In this document: positions 35,046 to 44,625 of the stretch, piece by piece
Layout of the letters: the number at the start of each line of letters is the position of its first letter
Position numbering within the stretch: position 1 is the stretch's first letter
Origin: Vreelandella stevensii S18214
Lineage (GTDB): Bacteria > Pseudomonadota > Gammaproteobacteria > Pseudomonadales > Halomonadaceae
NCBI RefSeq assembly: GCF_000275725.1
Contig: NZ_AJTS01000049.1
Location: 233,716 to 297,715, forward strand
Direction of reading: 5' to 3'
Length of the DNA: 64,000 nucleotides
Made by a program: the position numbers and the translations under genes
Notes under the pieces: model-generated
What the model saw: only the letters and a program-made list of their open reading frames with translations
What the model was told of the DNA's origin: nothing
Databases searched by the model: none

Positions 35046-36896
35046 TCACCCAGCCCTCGCCAGTTCCTTCAACCGCTTGGTGTACCAGTTCTCCTGGCTG
35101 CTGGTTACGAGCAGGCGGCGGCGGGCTCGGGTCATGCCTACATACAGCAAGCGGGCTTCCTGGGCTTGTTGTGCTTCATCGTTGCTGAGGGCGCCCAGCC
35201 CGCTGAGCAGCACCGTGTCGAATTCGAGGCCTTTGCTGCTTTGGCGGCTCAACAGCACCACTTCGTTGGCGTCCGGATTGTAAGCGCGTTTGTCGGCAGC
35301 GTTCTGTAAGCAGCGGCTGGGAATGCCCGCTTTTTGAAAGGCTTTGTGGAAATGAAGCCCTTGGGCGTTGTTGGTGTACACCACGGCCATGCTGTTTAAC
35401 GTGCTGCCTTGTTGTTGCCACGCCTGGATGCAGTGCACGAGATAGCGGCTCTCTTGTTGGTCGCTGTCGAAGTCGCGAAACGCGGGAGGTGGGCCGCTGA
35501 CCCCGGCCACTTCCGGTGCGATCAACGGCACATGGTCTTCGTCGGTGTCGTGCGCTTCGAGGAAGTCCCGTGCGAAGTCGTAAGCAAAGGTGAGAATTTC
35601 CCGGGTGTTGCGGTAATTGAGTTTGAGAATGGTGGTGCGACCGCGCGCCTGAACGCCAGCCGCCGACAGCGGGAATGACAGCGAGCCTTTGCGGTAGATG
35701 GACTGCGCATCGTCGTAGAGCAGCAGTAGCGAATTGGTGTCCGGGTCGATCATCTGGACCACCAGCTTGAGCCACTCCCGCTCGAAATCATGGCCTTCGT
35801 CAATCATCACGGCGGCGTACTGCGCGCGGGGGATCTGCTCTCGATCCACGGCGTCCATGACGCTCTCGACCTGGCGCTCGTAAGCAGGGCGGCTACCTGG
35901 CAGCAGGCTCACGTGGTAGGTCTTGAGCTGTAGGCCACACCATTCATGGAAGTGGTGAACCTGCACCTTATCGGCAATTCCTTTCTCGGCAATGAAGCAG
36001 CGGAGCTTGGCGGCCAGGGTGATGTTGAAGCACAGCACCAGAATCGGCTTGGTCGTTGCCTGGGCCAGGTGCAGGCAGCGGTAGCCAAGAATCAGGGTCT
36101 TGCCGGAGCCTGCCACGCCGTGGATCACGCGGTGGCCGTCACCCATGCTGCGCGCCAACTGTTCCTGGTGTAAATCCATGACGCGAACGATATCGGGCAC
36201 GACCTCGGTCGAGGGCGTCTCGCTGCTTTCCTCGTCAGCGAACAGGTCCCCGGTGGGGGCGTTGATACGCACTTCCGGGAAGAGCTGCCAGCGAATCCTG
36301 TCGAGCTGAGGAAGGCTCAGTTTTTCGCCAAACCGATAGTTGAACATGTTCCAGAGGCGTTCCTGAAATGCCTCCGGGTCGGTGGAGGGTGCCATCTCGT
36401 CCTTGCAGATGACCAGGTGGCTTGGCAGCACTAGCTCCTGGTCGGCTTCGGCAATCGCGTTGTTCCACTGCAGCCGAGTGATGTTGGGAAAGACCACCCC
36501 AAAGCCATAAGGAAAGCAGAGTTTTCCCCGGTAACGCTCGTCGCGTTGCGTGAGCTGCGGGTCTCGCTGTAGCTGGTTGATGGCGGAAAAGGCGCATTGG
36601 CGGGCCTGAGCCAGCGGGTTACTGACGGTCTTGCGCCTTTGAGGCGTATCGATCTCGACGCTGTCGGGGGTGATCGAGCGGAACGTTTCGATCTTCCAGT
36701 CTTTTACTTCGAGAAATAGCAGCCCTCTGGCAGGGTGTAGAACGATGAAATCCGGGTAGCGGCGCTTTTGCCCCAGCGGTATGTCGTACCAGACGATGTA
36801 GTCGTCTTCCAGCAGGCTATCTAGGCGTTGCGCGACACGTCGCTCGCCAGCGGTCATGCGGGGAATGGTGGTGAGCGTGGGGATGAATTTGGCCAT
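35046..36896 (-). CDS. NERD-domain nuclease fused to superfamily 1 helicase
   Basis: A 616-residue protein. Residues about 15-110 form a NERD nuclease-like domain (GERRVAQRL, then YPDFIVL and LLFLEVKDW, the PD-ExK pattern). A UvrD-type helicase follows: motif I GVAGSGKT, motif II VMIDEGHDF, KLNYRNTREI and, at the end, LLYVGMTRARRRL. It probably processes damaged or foreign DNA. The start at 36896 gives MAKFIPTLTTIPRM, the usual family start; an ATG at 36923 has no better ribosome site. It lies just outside attR. Confidence 0.82.
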   Translation of the reverse strand: MAKFIPTLTTIPRMTAGERRVAQRLDSLLEDDYIVWYDIPLGQKRRYPDFIVLHPARGLLFLEVKDWKIETFRSITPDSVEIDTPQRRKTVSNPLAQARQCAFSAINQLQRDPQLTQRDERYRGKLCFPYGFGVVFPNITRLQWNNAIAEADQELVLPSHLVICKDEMAPSTDPEAFQERLWNMFNYRFGEKLSLPQLDRIRWQLFPEVRINAPTGDLFADEESSETPSTEVVPDIVRVMDLHQEQLARSMGDGHRVIHGVAGSGKTLILGYRCLHLAQATTKPILVLCFNITLAAKLRCFIAEKGIADKVQVHHFHEWCGLQLKTYHVSLLPGSRPAYERQVESVMDAVDREQIPRAQYAAVMIDEGHDFEREWLKLVVQMIDPDTNSLLLLYDDAQSIYRKGSLSFPLSAAGVQARGRTTILKLNYRNTREILTFAYDFARDFLEAHDTDEDHVPLIAPEVAGVSGPPPAFRDFDSDQQESRYLVHCIQAWQQQGSTLNSMAVVYTNNAQGLHFHKAFQKAGIPSRCLQNAADKRAYNPDANEVVLLSRQSSKGLEFDTVLLSGLGALSNDEAQQAQEARLLYVGMTRARRRLLVTSSQENWYTKRLKELARAG

Positions 36897-37131
36897 GGTG
36901 TGAGGGCTCCGGTATCGGGCCATCTACCCAATCATGAAGTTTTATTTGGTAATTCATTCTATCCGGCGTATCAGGTGGCTTCAATTAGAAAACCCGGAAG
37001 TGGCGATGCGGCGGGCAACCCGCGGTCACGTATATCGAAATGGCGCCATTGATTGCTGGGTATGGTGGGCTATGCCGTTGCCTGGCAGAGGCAGTGTAAG
37101 CTACCGCTGGTAACGGCGGCAGGGGGGCGGG

Positions 37132-38034
37132 TCAGTCGGCGTTGACAGCATGCGCCCGCCACACGACGCTTTCTGTGGGCCCCTGATCCAGGTCGGCGCA
37201 GCTATCCACACGCTGGATCGTCGTGGCTTGGCAATAAACGGTCAGCTGGCCCTGGCCATCAGGGCGCTGCCATTGCCATTGAATTCGGCGCTGCTGCTCG
37301 TCGCCTTCGTCGTTCAGCAGGGTCAGGTGGGGTTGTTCTTGTGCATCGCTCAAATGGTGCAGGGCGGCCAGTTGGCTGGTCTGCTGGGCGGGTGATAGCT
37401 GGGAGTCGCCACGATAGCCGGGTAAATAGCGCTGTTGGCGCGCCTCGCTGTGCAGGAACGCAGCCACTTCTGCAGGGGTGATGCGCCCGTACTTGCGCAC
37501 GGGAGAAAGTAGCAGGAGGCTGGCCGCCAATCGGCAGCCGCCCAGGTGGCTGCTTTCCCAAACGTCGAAGGGAAGCTGCTCATCAGCCACCGTGTTGGCC
37601 AGTGCCTTGTAGGTTTGGTAGCCGTATTTGGCGCAGCATTTATCCTTTTTGCCGTGGGTGCAGCAGAGAATCAGGTCGTGCTCGGGGGGTGGCTGCTCCC
37701 ATTGCACCAGTGGAAGGTCGTGCTGCCAGGCGTGCAGGAACGTCTCCAGGTGCTCGCGGGCCACGCTGAAGCGGCGCCTTTCCGGCATCAGAAATACCTG
37801 ATGCTGATAGTGATCCTGATGATGCCGATGAATCAGGTTGATTCTGCGCCCGCTGGCGGCAATGCGGTCCAGCGTGTGTTTCAGCGGTTCGCTCATGTCG
37901 CTGGCATGACGCAGGGTGCGAAGCCATTTTGCTCGGGGCCAGCTGATCAGCAGGTTGTGTTCCAGGTGGGCTGCACTCCCGGCCAGAGGGTCGTTCTGCT
38001 GGCGGCTCAGGTCGGCGCAGAAGGTGTGTTTCAT
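37132..38034 (-). CDS. Sucrase/ferredoxin-like (thioredoxin-fold [2Fe-2S]) protein
   Basis: A 300-residue soluble protein. The central CCTHGKKDKCCAKYG and the later SSHLGGCRLAASLLL are the hallmark of the Suc_Fer-like family, whose Cys residues probably hold a [2Fe-2S] cluster. Its last gene position in an operon with a siderophore ATPase (four-base overlap) suggests an iron-related electron-transfer role, such as reductive release of iron from a siderophore. That role is inferred; FhuF-type reductases are a different family. Confidence 0.75.
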   Translation of the reverse strand: MKHTFCADLSRQQNDPLAGSAAHLEHNLLISWPRAKWLRTLRHASDMSEPLKHTLDRIAASGRRINLIHRHHQDHYQHQVFLMPERRRFSVAREHLETFLHAWQHDLPLVQWEQPPPEHDLILCCTHGKKDKCCAKYGYQTYKALANTVADEQLPFDVWESSHLGGCRLAASLLLLSPVRKYGRITPAEVAAFLHSEARQQRYLPGYRGDSQLSPAQQTSQLAALHHLSDAQEQPHLTLLNDEGDEQQRRIQWQWQRPDGQGQLTVYCQATTIQRVDSCADLDQGPTESVVWRAHAVNAD

Positions 38035-38843
38035 GAGGCCATGGCTCGCTTGAAAGGCACGCAGATGGGGCTGCCGCTGGCGGGGTCTTGCAGCACATGG
38101 GCATCCAGATCAAAGACCCGCTTGAGATTGTCGGCGGTAAAGACGTCGTTGGGCGAACCGCGCGTCACAATGGCGCCTTCGCGCATCATGACCAGTTGAT
38201 CGGCGTAGGCGGCGGCCAGGTTCAGGTCATGCAGTACCAGCAGCAGCGTACGGCCATGATCGTGGGCCAGGCGAGAAAGCAGTGCCAGCAAATCGACCTG
38301 TACTTTCAAATCGAGAAAGGTGGTGGGTTCGTCCAGGAGAATCAGGTCGGTCTGCTGTGCCAGCACCATGGCGATCCAGCAGCGCTGGCGCTGGCCGCCA
38401 GACAGCGCATCCACGCTGCGGTCGGCGAACTCCGTCACATTGGCATAGGCCATGGCCTCACGGATGGCGGTGGCGTCGCGCTCGGCATCCTTGTGCCATA
38501 ACCGCTGATGGGGGAACCGCCCCATGCTCACCAACTGCCGCACGCTCAAACCCTCTGGCGCCACTGGCCCCTGGGGAAGAATGCCCAACCGCTGAGCCAC
38601 CTCGCGGGTGCTGCTGCGGTGTATGTCCTTGCCATCCAGATAGACGTGCCCTGCCTGCGGGGTCAGTGTGCGGGCAAGGGTTTTGAGCAAGGTGGACTTG
38701 CCGCTGCCATTGGGGCCCAGCAGTACCGTCAGCTTGCCCTCGGCCACGGCAATGTCGACCCCATCCAGCACTCGTCGCGATTCATAGCCTGCCTGCAGGG
38801 CATCGCCTTTCAAGCGAGGAGGGGGAGGGCTCGTGGCGGACAT
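38031..38843 (-). CDS. Siderophore ABC transporter ATPase, FhuC/FecE type
   Basis: A 270-residue ATPase with Walker A GPNGSGKSTLLKTLART, signature LSGGQRQRCWIAMVLAQQ, Walker B LILLDEPTTFLDLK and switch His in VLHDLNLAAAYADQ. QGPVAPEGLSVRQLVSMGRFPHQ marks the ferric-siderophore branch. ATG at 38843 is used; a GTG at 38855 is possible. It should power the permeases encoded at 41243-43272. It overlaps the ferredoxin-like gene and is divergent from the TonB receptor. Confidence 0.9.
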   Translation of the reverse strand: MSATSPPPPRLKGDALQAGYESRRVLDGVDIAVAEGKLTVLLGPNGSGKSTLLKTLARTLTPQAGHVYLDGKDIHRSSTREVAQRLGILPQGPVAPEGLSVRQLVSMGRFPHQRLWHKDAERDATAIREAMAYANVTEFADRSVDALSGGQRQRCWIAMVLAQQTDLILLDEPTTFLDLKVQVDLLALLSRLAHDHGRTLLLVLHDLNLAAAYADQLVMMREGAIVTRGSPNDVFTADNLKRVFDLDAHVLQDPASGSPICVPFKRAMAS

Positions 38844-38883
38844 GGGCGAACTCACAAGAAAATACGAAGCTCAGCACCCTAAT

Positions 38884-38902
38884 TCAAAACATTCTCATTT
38901 TC
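38884..38902. promoter_or_regulatory. Fur-box-like site before the ATPase gene
   Basis: The reverse complement, GAAAATGAGAATGTTTTGA, matches 12 of 19 Fur consensus positions, about 40 bases upstream of the ATPase start. Confidence 0.4.
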
Positions 38903-39010
38903 AATGGTGATGCCCGGCACCGAGCGCCCAAGGCAAAGCGACATACCCCTCAGTCATTTCATTATATCGAACGGTTCGTTCCCCAAGGCTAGATCTTTCT
39001 TACCTTATAT

Positions 39011-39029
39011 GCATAATACAATCATTATC
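39011..39029. promoter_or_regulatory. Fur-box-like site before the TonB receptor gene
   Basis: GCATAATACAATCATTATC contains a perfect right half (AATCATTATC) of the Fur consensus, 13 of 19 overall, about 70 bases before the receptor ATG. Confidence 0.6.
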
Positions 39030-39097
39030 ATTTAGTGATGAGTTGCGTTTGCGCAGGAAGTTCACGTCACACTGATCCACAGGGGGATAAAAAGAAC

Positions 39098-41239
39098 ATG
39101 CGTACGATGAAGCGTCAGGTATTTTGGCCGACCGTCACGTTGGCCGGTCTGGTGTCGGCCAGTCAGGCCCATGCTCAGGAGAGCATCGAGGTAGAGCCGC
39201 CAGGCAATCGCAACAATACGGAGCCCACCGTGGTGGTCTCGGCGTCGAGAACCAATACCACCAAGGAGGACTCGCCGCAGACCGTACGCATCATCAGCGA
39301 GGAAGAGATCCAGCAGCAGCTGCAGCTGACCAGCGACTCCTCGCAAATTCTCAGTAACCTGCTGCCTTCCTACTCGCCCAGCCGGCAAAAGATGAGTGGC
39401 AGTGGTGAGACGCTGCGTGGCCGTAGGCCCTTGATCCTGATCGATGGTATTCCTCAATCCAACCCGCTGCGCCCCACCGGGCGCGAAGCCCACACCATCG
39501 ATTTTTCCATGGTGGAACAGATCGAAGTGATCCAGGGGGCCAACGCCACCAACGGGATTGGCGCGGAAGGGGGCGTCATCAACCTGGTGACCAAGCGCCC
39601 AGAGCCAGGGTCGTTCAACCAGCACATAGAGGCTCAGGTCACGACGCCCACGCGGGAGCTGGATAGCGATACCCTGAGCTATCGCACCACTTATGGCGTC
39701 AGCGGCAACAGCGGCAACGTGGATTATCTGTTTTCCGCCAGCCTCGAAGACCAGGGGCTGTTTCTGGATGGTAATGGCCAGGCGGTGGGGGTGGATAACA
39801 CCCAAGGCGATCTGATGGATGCGCGGTCGTTCGATATTCTTGGCAAGTTGGCGTACTGGTTCGATGATGACCAGCGCCTCCAGTTCACCCTCAATCACTA
39901 CAACATCGAGGGGCATAATAACTATCTGAGTGTCACCGGAGATCGCGCCAATGGCGTGGTGACCACTTCCGAGCGCGGCACGCCAGAGGGGAAAGCGCCC
40001 TATAACCGGGTCTGGACCACCGGCTTGAGCTACGACCATTACGATCTGGCAGGCATGCACTTGAGTGCCCAGGTGTTCTATCAGGATTATGAGGCGCTGT
40101 TCGGAGCCGATAATTCGGCGACGTTCCAGGACCCCGCCTATGCCCCCGTCGGCACTTTCTACGACCAGACCATGGCCGATACCTCCAAGTGGGGCACCAA
40201 GGTAAGCTTGACCCGCGAAGACCTGCTGGATGATCGCCTATCGCTCACGGCGGGCTTCGATACGCTGTTCGATGACACCGAGCAGTACCTCTATCAATCC
40301 GAGCGTACTTATGTGCCGCCGGTGGAGTACACCGACCTCTCGCCATTCCTTCAGGCGGAGTTGCGCCCGGCAGAGTCGCTGCTGCTCTCGGCGGGGGTGC
40401 GCTACGAGTACGCCAAGCTGAACATCGACGACTACCAGACGCTTTACACCCGCAATGGCGTGGATGTGGAAGGGGGCTCCCCCAGCTTCAATGAGACGCT
40501 CTACAACCTGGGAGCCGTGTGGAAGCCCGTGCAGCACTGGAGCCTGTTTGCCAACTACTCCGAAGGTTTCACCGTGCCCGACGTGGGGCGTGCGCTGCGC
40601 AGCATACAAACCCCGGGGCAGTCGGTCGACAGTATCGAGAACCTGCGCCCTATCGTCACCGACAATATCGAAACCGGTGTTCGCTACGACGACGGTCGGC
40701 TGGCTGCCGAGTTGAACTACTATGTGTCGTCGTCTGATTTTGGCAGCCGCTTGATCGAGCGTGACGACGCCTTCTTCATGTCGCGCCAGGAAACCGAGAT
40801 CAAGGGGGTAGAAGCCGCCGTGGGTTACCAGTTCACGGATCAGCACGCCGGTCGGCTCTCCTATTCCCGCATGCGTGGCCGCTACGACAGTAACGACGAC
40901 GGCAATCTGGATGCCTCGCTATCCGGCATCGATGTGGCCCCGGACCGCCTGGTGGCAAGCTGGTCGGCCAACTGGACCGACCAGCTCTCGACCTATGTAC
41001 AAGCCAACTATGCTTTCGACATGACCTTCGACGAGCCCGAACGTGAGTTCGATGGCTACCTGCTCATGGATGCCGCCGTGGGCTACCAGCTGCCGGTCGG
41101 ACGGGTGAATGTCGGGGTATCCAACCTGCTGGATGAACAGTACGTCACTTACTACTCGCAAAGTGCGCTGGTCAATGACGAACGCTATTTTGCTGGCCGA
41201 GGCCGGACATTGACGCTGGGGTACCGTCTCGATTTCTGA
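39098..41239 (+). CDS. TonB-dependent siderophore receptor (IutA-like plug)
   Basis: A 713-residue outer-membrane receptor with a signal peptide ending near ASQAHAQE. The plug contains TVVVSASRTNTTKEDSPQTV, SGETLRGRRPLILIDGIPQ, IEVIQGANATNGIGAEGG and INLVTKRP. The form of the plug is closer to IutA-type hydroxamate receptors than to the catecholate receptor at 14699. The barrel ends in RLDF with terminal Phe. ATG at 39098 follows GGGGGA; the ORF continues upstream to GTG 39035 without a signal there. It is convergent with the permease operon. Confidence 0.88.
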   Translation: MRTMKRQVFWPTVTLAGLVSASQAHAQESIEVEPPGNRNNTEPTVVVSASRTNTTKEDSPQTVRIISEEEIQQQLQLTSDSSQILSNLLPSYSPSRQKMSGSGETLRGRRPLILIDGIPQSNPLRPTGREAHTIDFSMVEQIEVIQGANATNGIGAEGGVINLVTKRPEPGSFNQHIEAQVTTPTRELDSDTLSYRTTYGVSGNSGNVDYLFSASLEDQGLFLDGNGQAVGVDNTQGDLMDARSFDILGKLAYWFDDDQRLQFTLNHYNIEGHNNYLSVTGDRANGVVTTSERGTPEGKAPYNRVWTTGLSYDHYDLAGMHLSAQVFYQDYEALFGADNSATFQDPAYAPVGTFYDQTMADTSKWGTKVSLTREDLLDDRLSLTAGFDTLFDDTEQYLYQSERTYVPPVEYTDLSPFLQAELRPAESLLLSAGVRYEYAKLNIDDYQTLYTRNGVDVEGGSPSFNETLYNLGAVWKPVQHWSLFANYSEGFTVPDVGRALRSIQTPGQSVDSIENLRPIVTDNIETGVRYDDGRLAAELNYYVSSSDFGSRLIERDDAFFMSRQETEIKGVEAAVGYQFTDQHAGRLSYSRMRGRYDSNDDGNLDASLSGIDVAPDRLVASWSANWTDQLSTYVQANYAFDMTFDEPEREFDGYLLMDAAVGYQLPVGRVNVGVSNLLDEQYVTYYSQSALVNDERYFAGRGRTLTLGYRLDF

Positions 41240-41242
41240 TCG

Positions 41243-42271
41243 TCAGGCATGGCGCGACCGGTACAGCAGATACACGAAAAACGGCGCGCCAATGCCAGCC
41301 ACGAAAATGCCTGCGGGCAGGTCCTTGGGTAGAAACATCACTCGGCCCAGAAGATCGGCAAGCACGACGATCAAGGCGCCTACCAATGCAGAGGCAGGCA
41401 CCAGCCGCGCCATGGAACGGCCTACCCATTTTGCTGCCAGGTGTGGGGCAATCAGCCCCACAAAGCTGAGGGCACCGGCATAGGCCACGGCGGCACCGGC
41501 CAGGGCGACGCTACAGGCCAGCAGGCTCACTCGGCTGCGTGTGATAGCGACCCCCAACCCTGCGGCCACCTGATCGCCCAGTGCCATGACGTCGGCATGG
41601 CGAGCAAAGAAGCAGCAAAGGGGCGTCGCTATTAGCAGCCATGGCAGTATCCCTCGCACATCCTCCCACTGGGCGGCATAGAGGCTACCAGTCAGCCATA
41701 CATAAGCCGACATGGCAGCAGCATCGTCGCTCACCACGATCAATAGGGTCGTACCGGCCCCCATGGTGGCTGCCAGACCAATCCCCACCAGGACCATCCG
41801 CGACGGGTGAAGACCCTCTTTCCAGGCAAGGCTAAACACCAGCAGGGCCGCTATTAGCGCACCCAACATGGAGGCCACCGGCAACCAGCGATGGCTCAAG
41901 GTGCTGCTGAGGAGGGAGAGAAACAGCACTGCAGCCAATGCAGCCCCGCTAGTGATCCCGATGACATCCGGCGAGGCCAGTGGGTTGCGCACGATGCCTT
42001 GTAGCAGCGCCCCCGCCACGGCGAGCGCTGCCCCCACCAACATGGCCAGCAGAATGCGCGGCAGGCGCAGCTCCCAGACAATGAAGGCTACCTCGCTGGT
42101 GTGGGGCGCCACCAGCGCCTGCCATACGTCCATGGCAGAGGTCGGGAAGCTGCCCAGACCTAACGACAGGGCTGCGCTGGCCAGTAGCAAGAGTGCCAGT
42201 GCGGTCAGCCTGGGCAGCAAGCGGGCCGAATGAAGGGCGGTAGGCGTTGGCGTCGCGGATAGTGGTCTCAT
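41243..42271 (-). CDS. FecCD-family siderophore ABC permease 2 (locus 2)
   Basis: A 342-residue permease with ELRLPRILLAMLVGAALAVAGALLQGIVRNPLASPDVIGI and C-terminal LSFVGLIAPHLAAKWVGRS. It is the last gene of the binding protein-permease-permease operon and starts by four-base overlap with the preceding permease. Its stop lies three bases from the convergent receptor gene stop, with no room for a separate terminator. Confidence 0.9.
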   Translation of the reverse strand: MRPLSATPTPTALHSARLLPRLTALALLLLASAALSLGLGSFPTSAMDVWQALVAPHTSEVAFIVWELRLPRILLAMLVGAALAVAGALLQGIVRNPLASPDVIGITSGAALAAVLFLSLLSSTLSHRWLPVASMLGALIAALLVFSLAWKEGLHPSRMVLVGIGLAATMGAGTTLLIVVSDDAAAMSAYVWLTGSLYAAQWEDVRGILPWLLIATPLCCFFARHADVMALGDQVAAGLGVAITRSRVSLLACSVALAGAAVAYAGALSFVGLIAPHLAAKWVGRSMARLVPASALVGALIVVLADLLGRVMFLPKDLPAGIFVAGIGAPFFVYLLYRSRHA

Positions 42272-43272
42272 GGGGCGGCCATGGTGCGTCTGGCAAGATA
42301 GATGAAAAACGGCGTGCCCAGCAGGGCGGTCATCACCCCAACGGGCAGCTCCTGGGGCGCGATCAAGAAGCGCGAGGCCACATCGGCCAGTAACAGCAGG
42401 CATGCGCCCAGCAAGCCACAGGCGGGCAACAGCCAGCGGTGTCCCGTGCCAAAAAGCGCCCGCGCCAGGTGCGGGACTATCAAACCGATGAAACCTATCA
42501 TGCCCGCCAGCGCCACGGAGCTTCCCGCCAGCAGGATGACGGCAATCCCCAGCAGCAGCTTGGTGGTCGTGGGCGCCAGCCCCAGCCCAGAGGCCATGTC
42601 ATCCCCCAGCAGCAGCGCATCCGCATGACGCACCAGCAGCGCGCAGAGGCACAGTGCACCCCCAAACAGCGGCAGCAAGGGCGCTACCAGGCCAAGGTCA
42701 CGGCCGGATACCGAGCCCGCCAGCCAGTAGAGCACGTTTTCGAAACTCTGCTGATCGACCACCAACAGCCCCTGACTGAACGAAACGAACATGGCCGTCA
42801 CGGCCACTCCCGCCAGAACGACGCGCAGCGGTGGCAGCTCCCCACGCGGGCCTCTGCTCAGTAGTATGACCAGTAGCGCTGCCACCAAAGCTCCCAGTAA
42901 CGCCGCCCAGACGTAGTGGCCGGGGGTGGGCAAGGGAAGCAGCGAGACAGCGATCACGACAAAGCACATCGCCCCGGCATTGATCCCTAAAATGCCAGGC
43001 GATGCCAGTGGGTTGCGCGTGATGGTTTGCATCAGCGCGCCTGCCATGGCCAGACTGGCCCCTACCAGCGTGGCCACCACCGCGCGAGGTAGTCGCTCGG
43101 TGTGCAATATGAGGTGGTCCACACTGGCCGGATTTGGCGCGACAAGCGCTTGCCACAGCGTAGGCCAGGCAATTTCGGTGGGCCCCATCTTTATACTGAG
43201 CAGAAAGGCCAGCGCGAGGGCCGCTCCAGACACCAACAGGCCGCTGCTTTTGGCGGTGTGACCGGTCAGCAT
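42268..43272 (-). CDS. FecCD-family siderophore ABC permease 1 (locus 2)
   Basis: A 334-residue permease with TERLPRAVVATLVGASLAMAGALMQTITRNPLASPGILGI and MIGFIGLIVPHLARALFG as coupling segment. The ATG at 43272 overlaps the binding-protein gene by seven bases. Longer readings to 43449 lie inside that gene and are shadow sequence. It presumably heterodimerises with the permease at 41243. Confidence 0.9.
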   Translation of the reverse strand: MLTGHTAKSSGLLVSGAALALAFLLSIKMGPTEIAWPTLWQALVAPNPASVDHLILHTERLPRAVVATLVGASLAMAGALMQTITRNPLASPGILGINAGAMCFVVIAVSLLPLPTPGHYVWAALLGALVAALLVILLSRGPRGELPPLRVVLAGVAVTAMFVSFSQGLLVVDQQSFENVLYWLAGSVSGRDLGLVAPLLPLFGGALCLCALLVRHADALLLGDDMASGLGLAPTTTKLLLGIAVILLAGSSVALAGMIGFIGLIVPHLARALFGTGHRWLLPACGLLGACLLLLADVASRFLIAPQELPVGVMTALLGTPFFIYLARRTMAAP

Positions 43273-44222
43273 GTGGGCACCTCTGCCTCCGGTGCAGAGA
43301 GGGCAGCGCTGCAATCCATGGGGAGCGCATAGTGTCGGAAGAGATCGTCCAGCATGGCGTTGGCAGCCAGAATACCGCCGCCCATCATCCAGTTGACCGG
43401 GTCTACCTCGAACACACGCTGCTGCTGCACGGCTTCCAGCTGCTGCCACAGAGGGTGTGCTGACCAGCGCTGGTAGTTGCCGAGAATGGCCGGGTCCGGC
43501 TCCAGCAAAATAAACAGCACGTCCGTGTTCAACAGCGGGATGTTTTCCGGGCTGGTCAGCTTCATGCCCCAGCCATGGGTGTCTAACGTCTCGGGGTGCT
43601 CGAACCCCAGCTCATCCAGAATGTAACCAGCAAACCCACCCGAATAGAGGCGTACATGGTCACTTTTGAACCGCACGACCGCGACTTGCTGGGGCCACGC
43701 TTCGCCCAGAGCGTGGGCGATTTGCTGTTGAAACGTGTCGACACGGGCAGCCCAACGCTGTAGCAGAGCGGTGGCTTCGGCTTCGCGGCCAGTGGCTTCG
43801 GCCACCATGTTCAGAGTGTGCTTGAAGTCGAACACGTTATCGGCCGTGACCGTGGGCGCAATGGCAGAGAGCAGTGGCTGTATGCGCTGATGGCGAAAAT
43901 CCGTCGCCACGATGACATCGGGTCTCAACCAGGCAATTTTTTCCAGGTTGGGCTGAGTCTCCAGGCCCACATGGGCGACCTCCGCCAGGGGCGCTCGAAG
44001 GTAGCGGTACATGGGCTTTTCCAGCCAGGCATCCACGACGCCGATGGGAGTAATGCCCAGTGCGACGGCACTGTCGGTTGCGCCCTGGTAAAGCGTAACG
44101 ATCTGTGGCTCGGGTGGTTTGGCAGAGGCGGTAAGGGCGGTCAGGTAAGCCGTCAGCAGCAGCGACCACGCTGCACATAAACGGCGCCCGCCGCCCAGAG
44201 AGGAAAAGTTGGCCGTGAACAT
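43266..44222 (-). CDS. Iron-siderophore ABC substrate-binding protein (locus 2)
   Basis: A 318-residue periplasmic class III binding protein with a signal segment (LCAAWSLLLTAYLTALTASAK). The first lobe has PQIVTLYQGATDSAVALGI and the conserved PNLEKIAWLRPDVIVATDF; the C-terminal lobe ends AMLDDLFRHY. The start at 44222 leaves room for the Fur-box-like site at 44273; the longer ORF to 44282 would cover it. First gene of the operon. Confidence 0.87.
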   Translation of the reverse strand: MFTANFSSLGGGRRLCAAWSLLLTAYLTALTASAKPPEPQIVTLYQGATDSAVALGITPIGVVDAWLEKPMYRYLRAPLAEVAHVGLETQPNLEKIAWLRPDVIVATDFRHQRIQPLLSAIAPTVTADNVFDFKHTLNMVAEATGREAEATALLQRWAARVDTFQQQIAHALGEAWPQQVAVVRFKSDHVRLYSGGFAGYILDELGFEHPETLDTHGWGMKLTSPENIPLLNTDVLFILLEPDPAILGNYQRWSAHPLWQQLEAVQQQRVFEVDPVNWMMGGGILAANAMLDDLFRHYALPMDCSAALSAPEAEVPTC

Positions 44223-44272
44223 GCTTGCCCTGGAGTCCTGAAACGAGGCAAAAAGCATGACAGGTTGTAAAA

Positions 44273-44291
44273 AGTAATGCAAAGCATTATC
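44273..44291. promoter_or_regulatory. Fur-box-like site before the locus 2 binding protein
   Basis: On the - strand it reads GATAATGCTTTGCATTACT, 13 of 19 consensus positions with a perfect GATAATG half, 50 bases from the gene start and touching the azlD stop codon. Confidence 0.6.
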
Positions 44292-44625
44292 AAAGGAGTG
44301 CGAATCCTACTTCCACCACCCCAAATACCGCCACCCCCGCCGCCACTGGCCAGCCCAGGGAGCGCAGGCGCCGCCATACCAGCAGCGTCACGCTCAGCCC
44401 GATGGCCGTGGCGAGCCACGAGGTCGGGCTGGGGTTGACGGGCACGATGGAAACCCCCAGCACGCCTGCAATCATCAGCGGGCCGAGAATCACCAGCCAC
44501 TGGGGCATGGCATTCAGGCCGGTGTCGCTACCCAGGCGGCGCTGCATCCACAGAAAGGGCACCACCCGCATCAATAGCGTGCCCAGCGCGCATATCACCA
44601 CGGCAATCCAAAGTGATGTGCTCAT
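44290..44625 (-). CDS. azlD: AzlD-family branched-chain amino acid exporter subunit
   Basis: A 111-residue membrane protein with about four helices. ICALGTLLMRVVPFLWMQRR and VNPSPTSWLATAIGLSVTLLVW fit AzlD. It works with AzlC to export branched-chain amino acids such as leucine or valine. Overlaps azlC by four bases (ATGA). The usual AzlD length is 100-110 residues. Confidence 0.85.
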   Translation of the reverse strand: MSTSLWIAVVICALGTLLMRVVPFLWMQRRLGSDTGLNAMPQWLVILGPLMIAGVLGVSIVPVNPSPTSWLATAIGLSVTLLVWRRLRSLGWPVAAGVAVFGVVEVGFALL

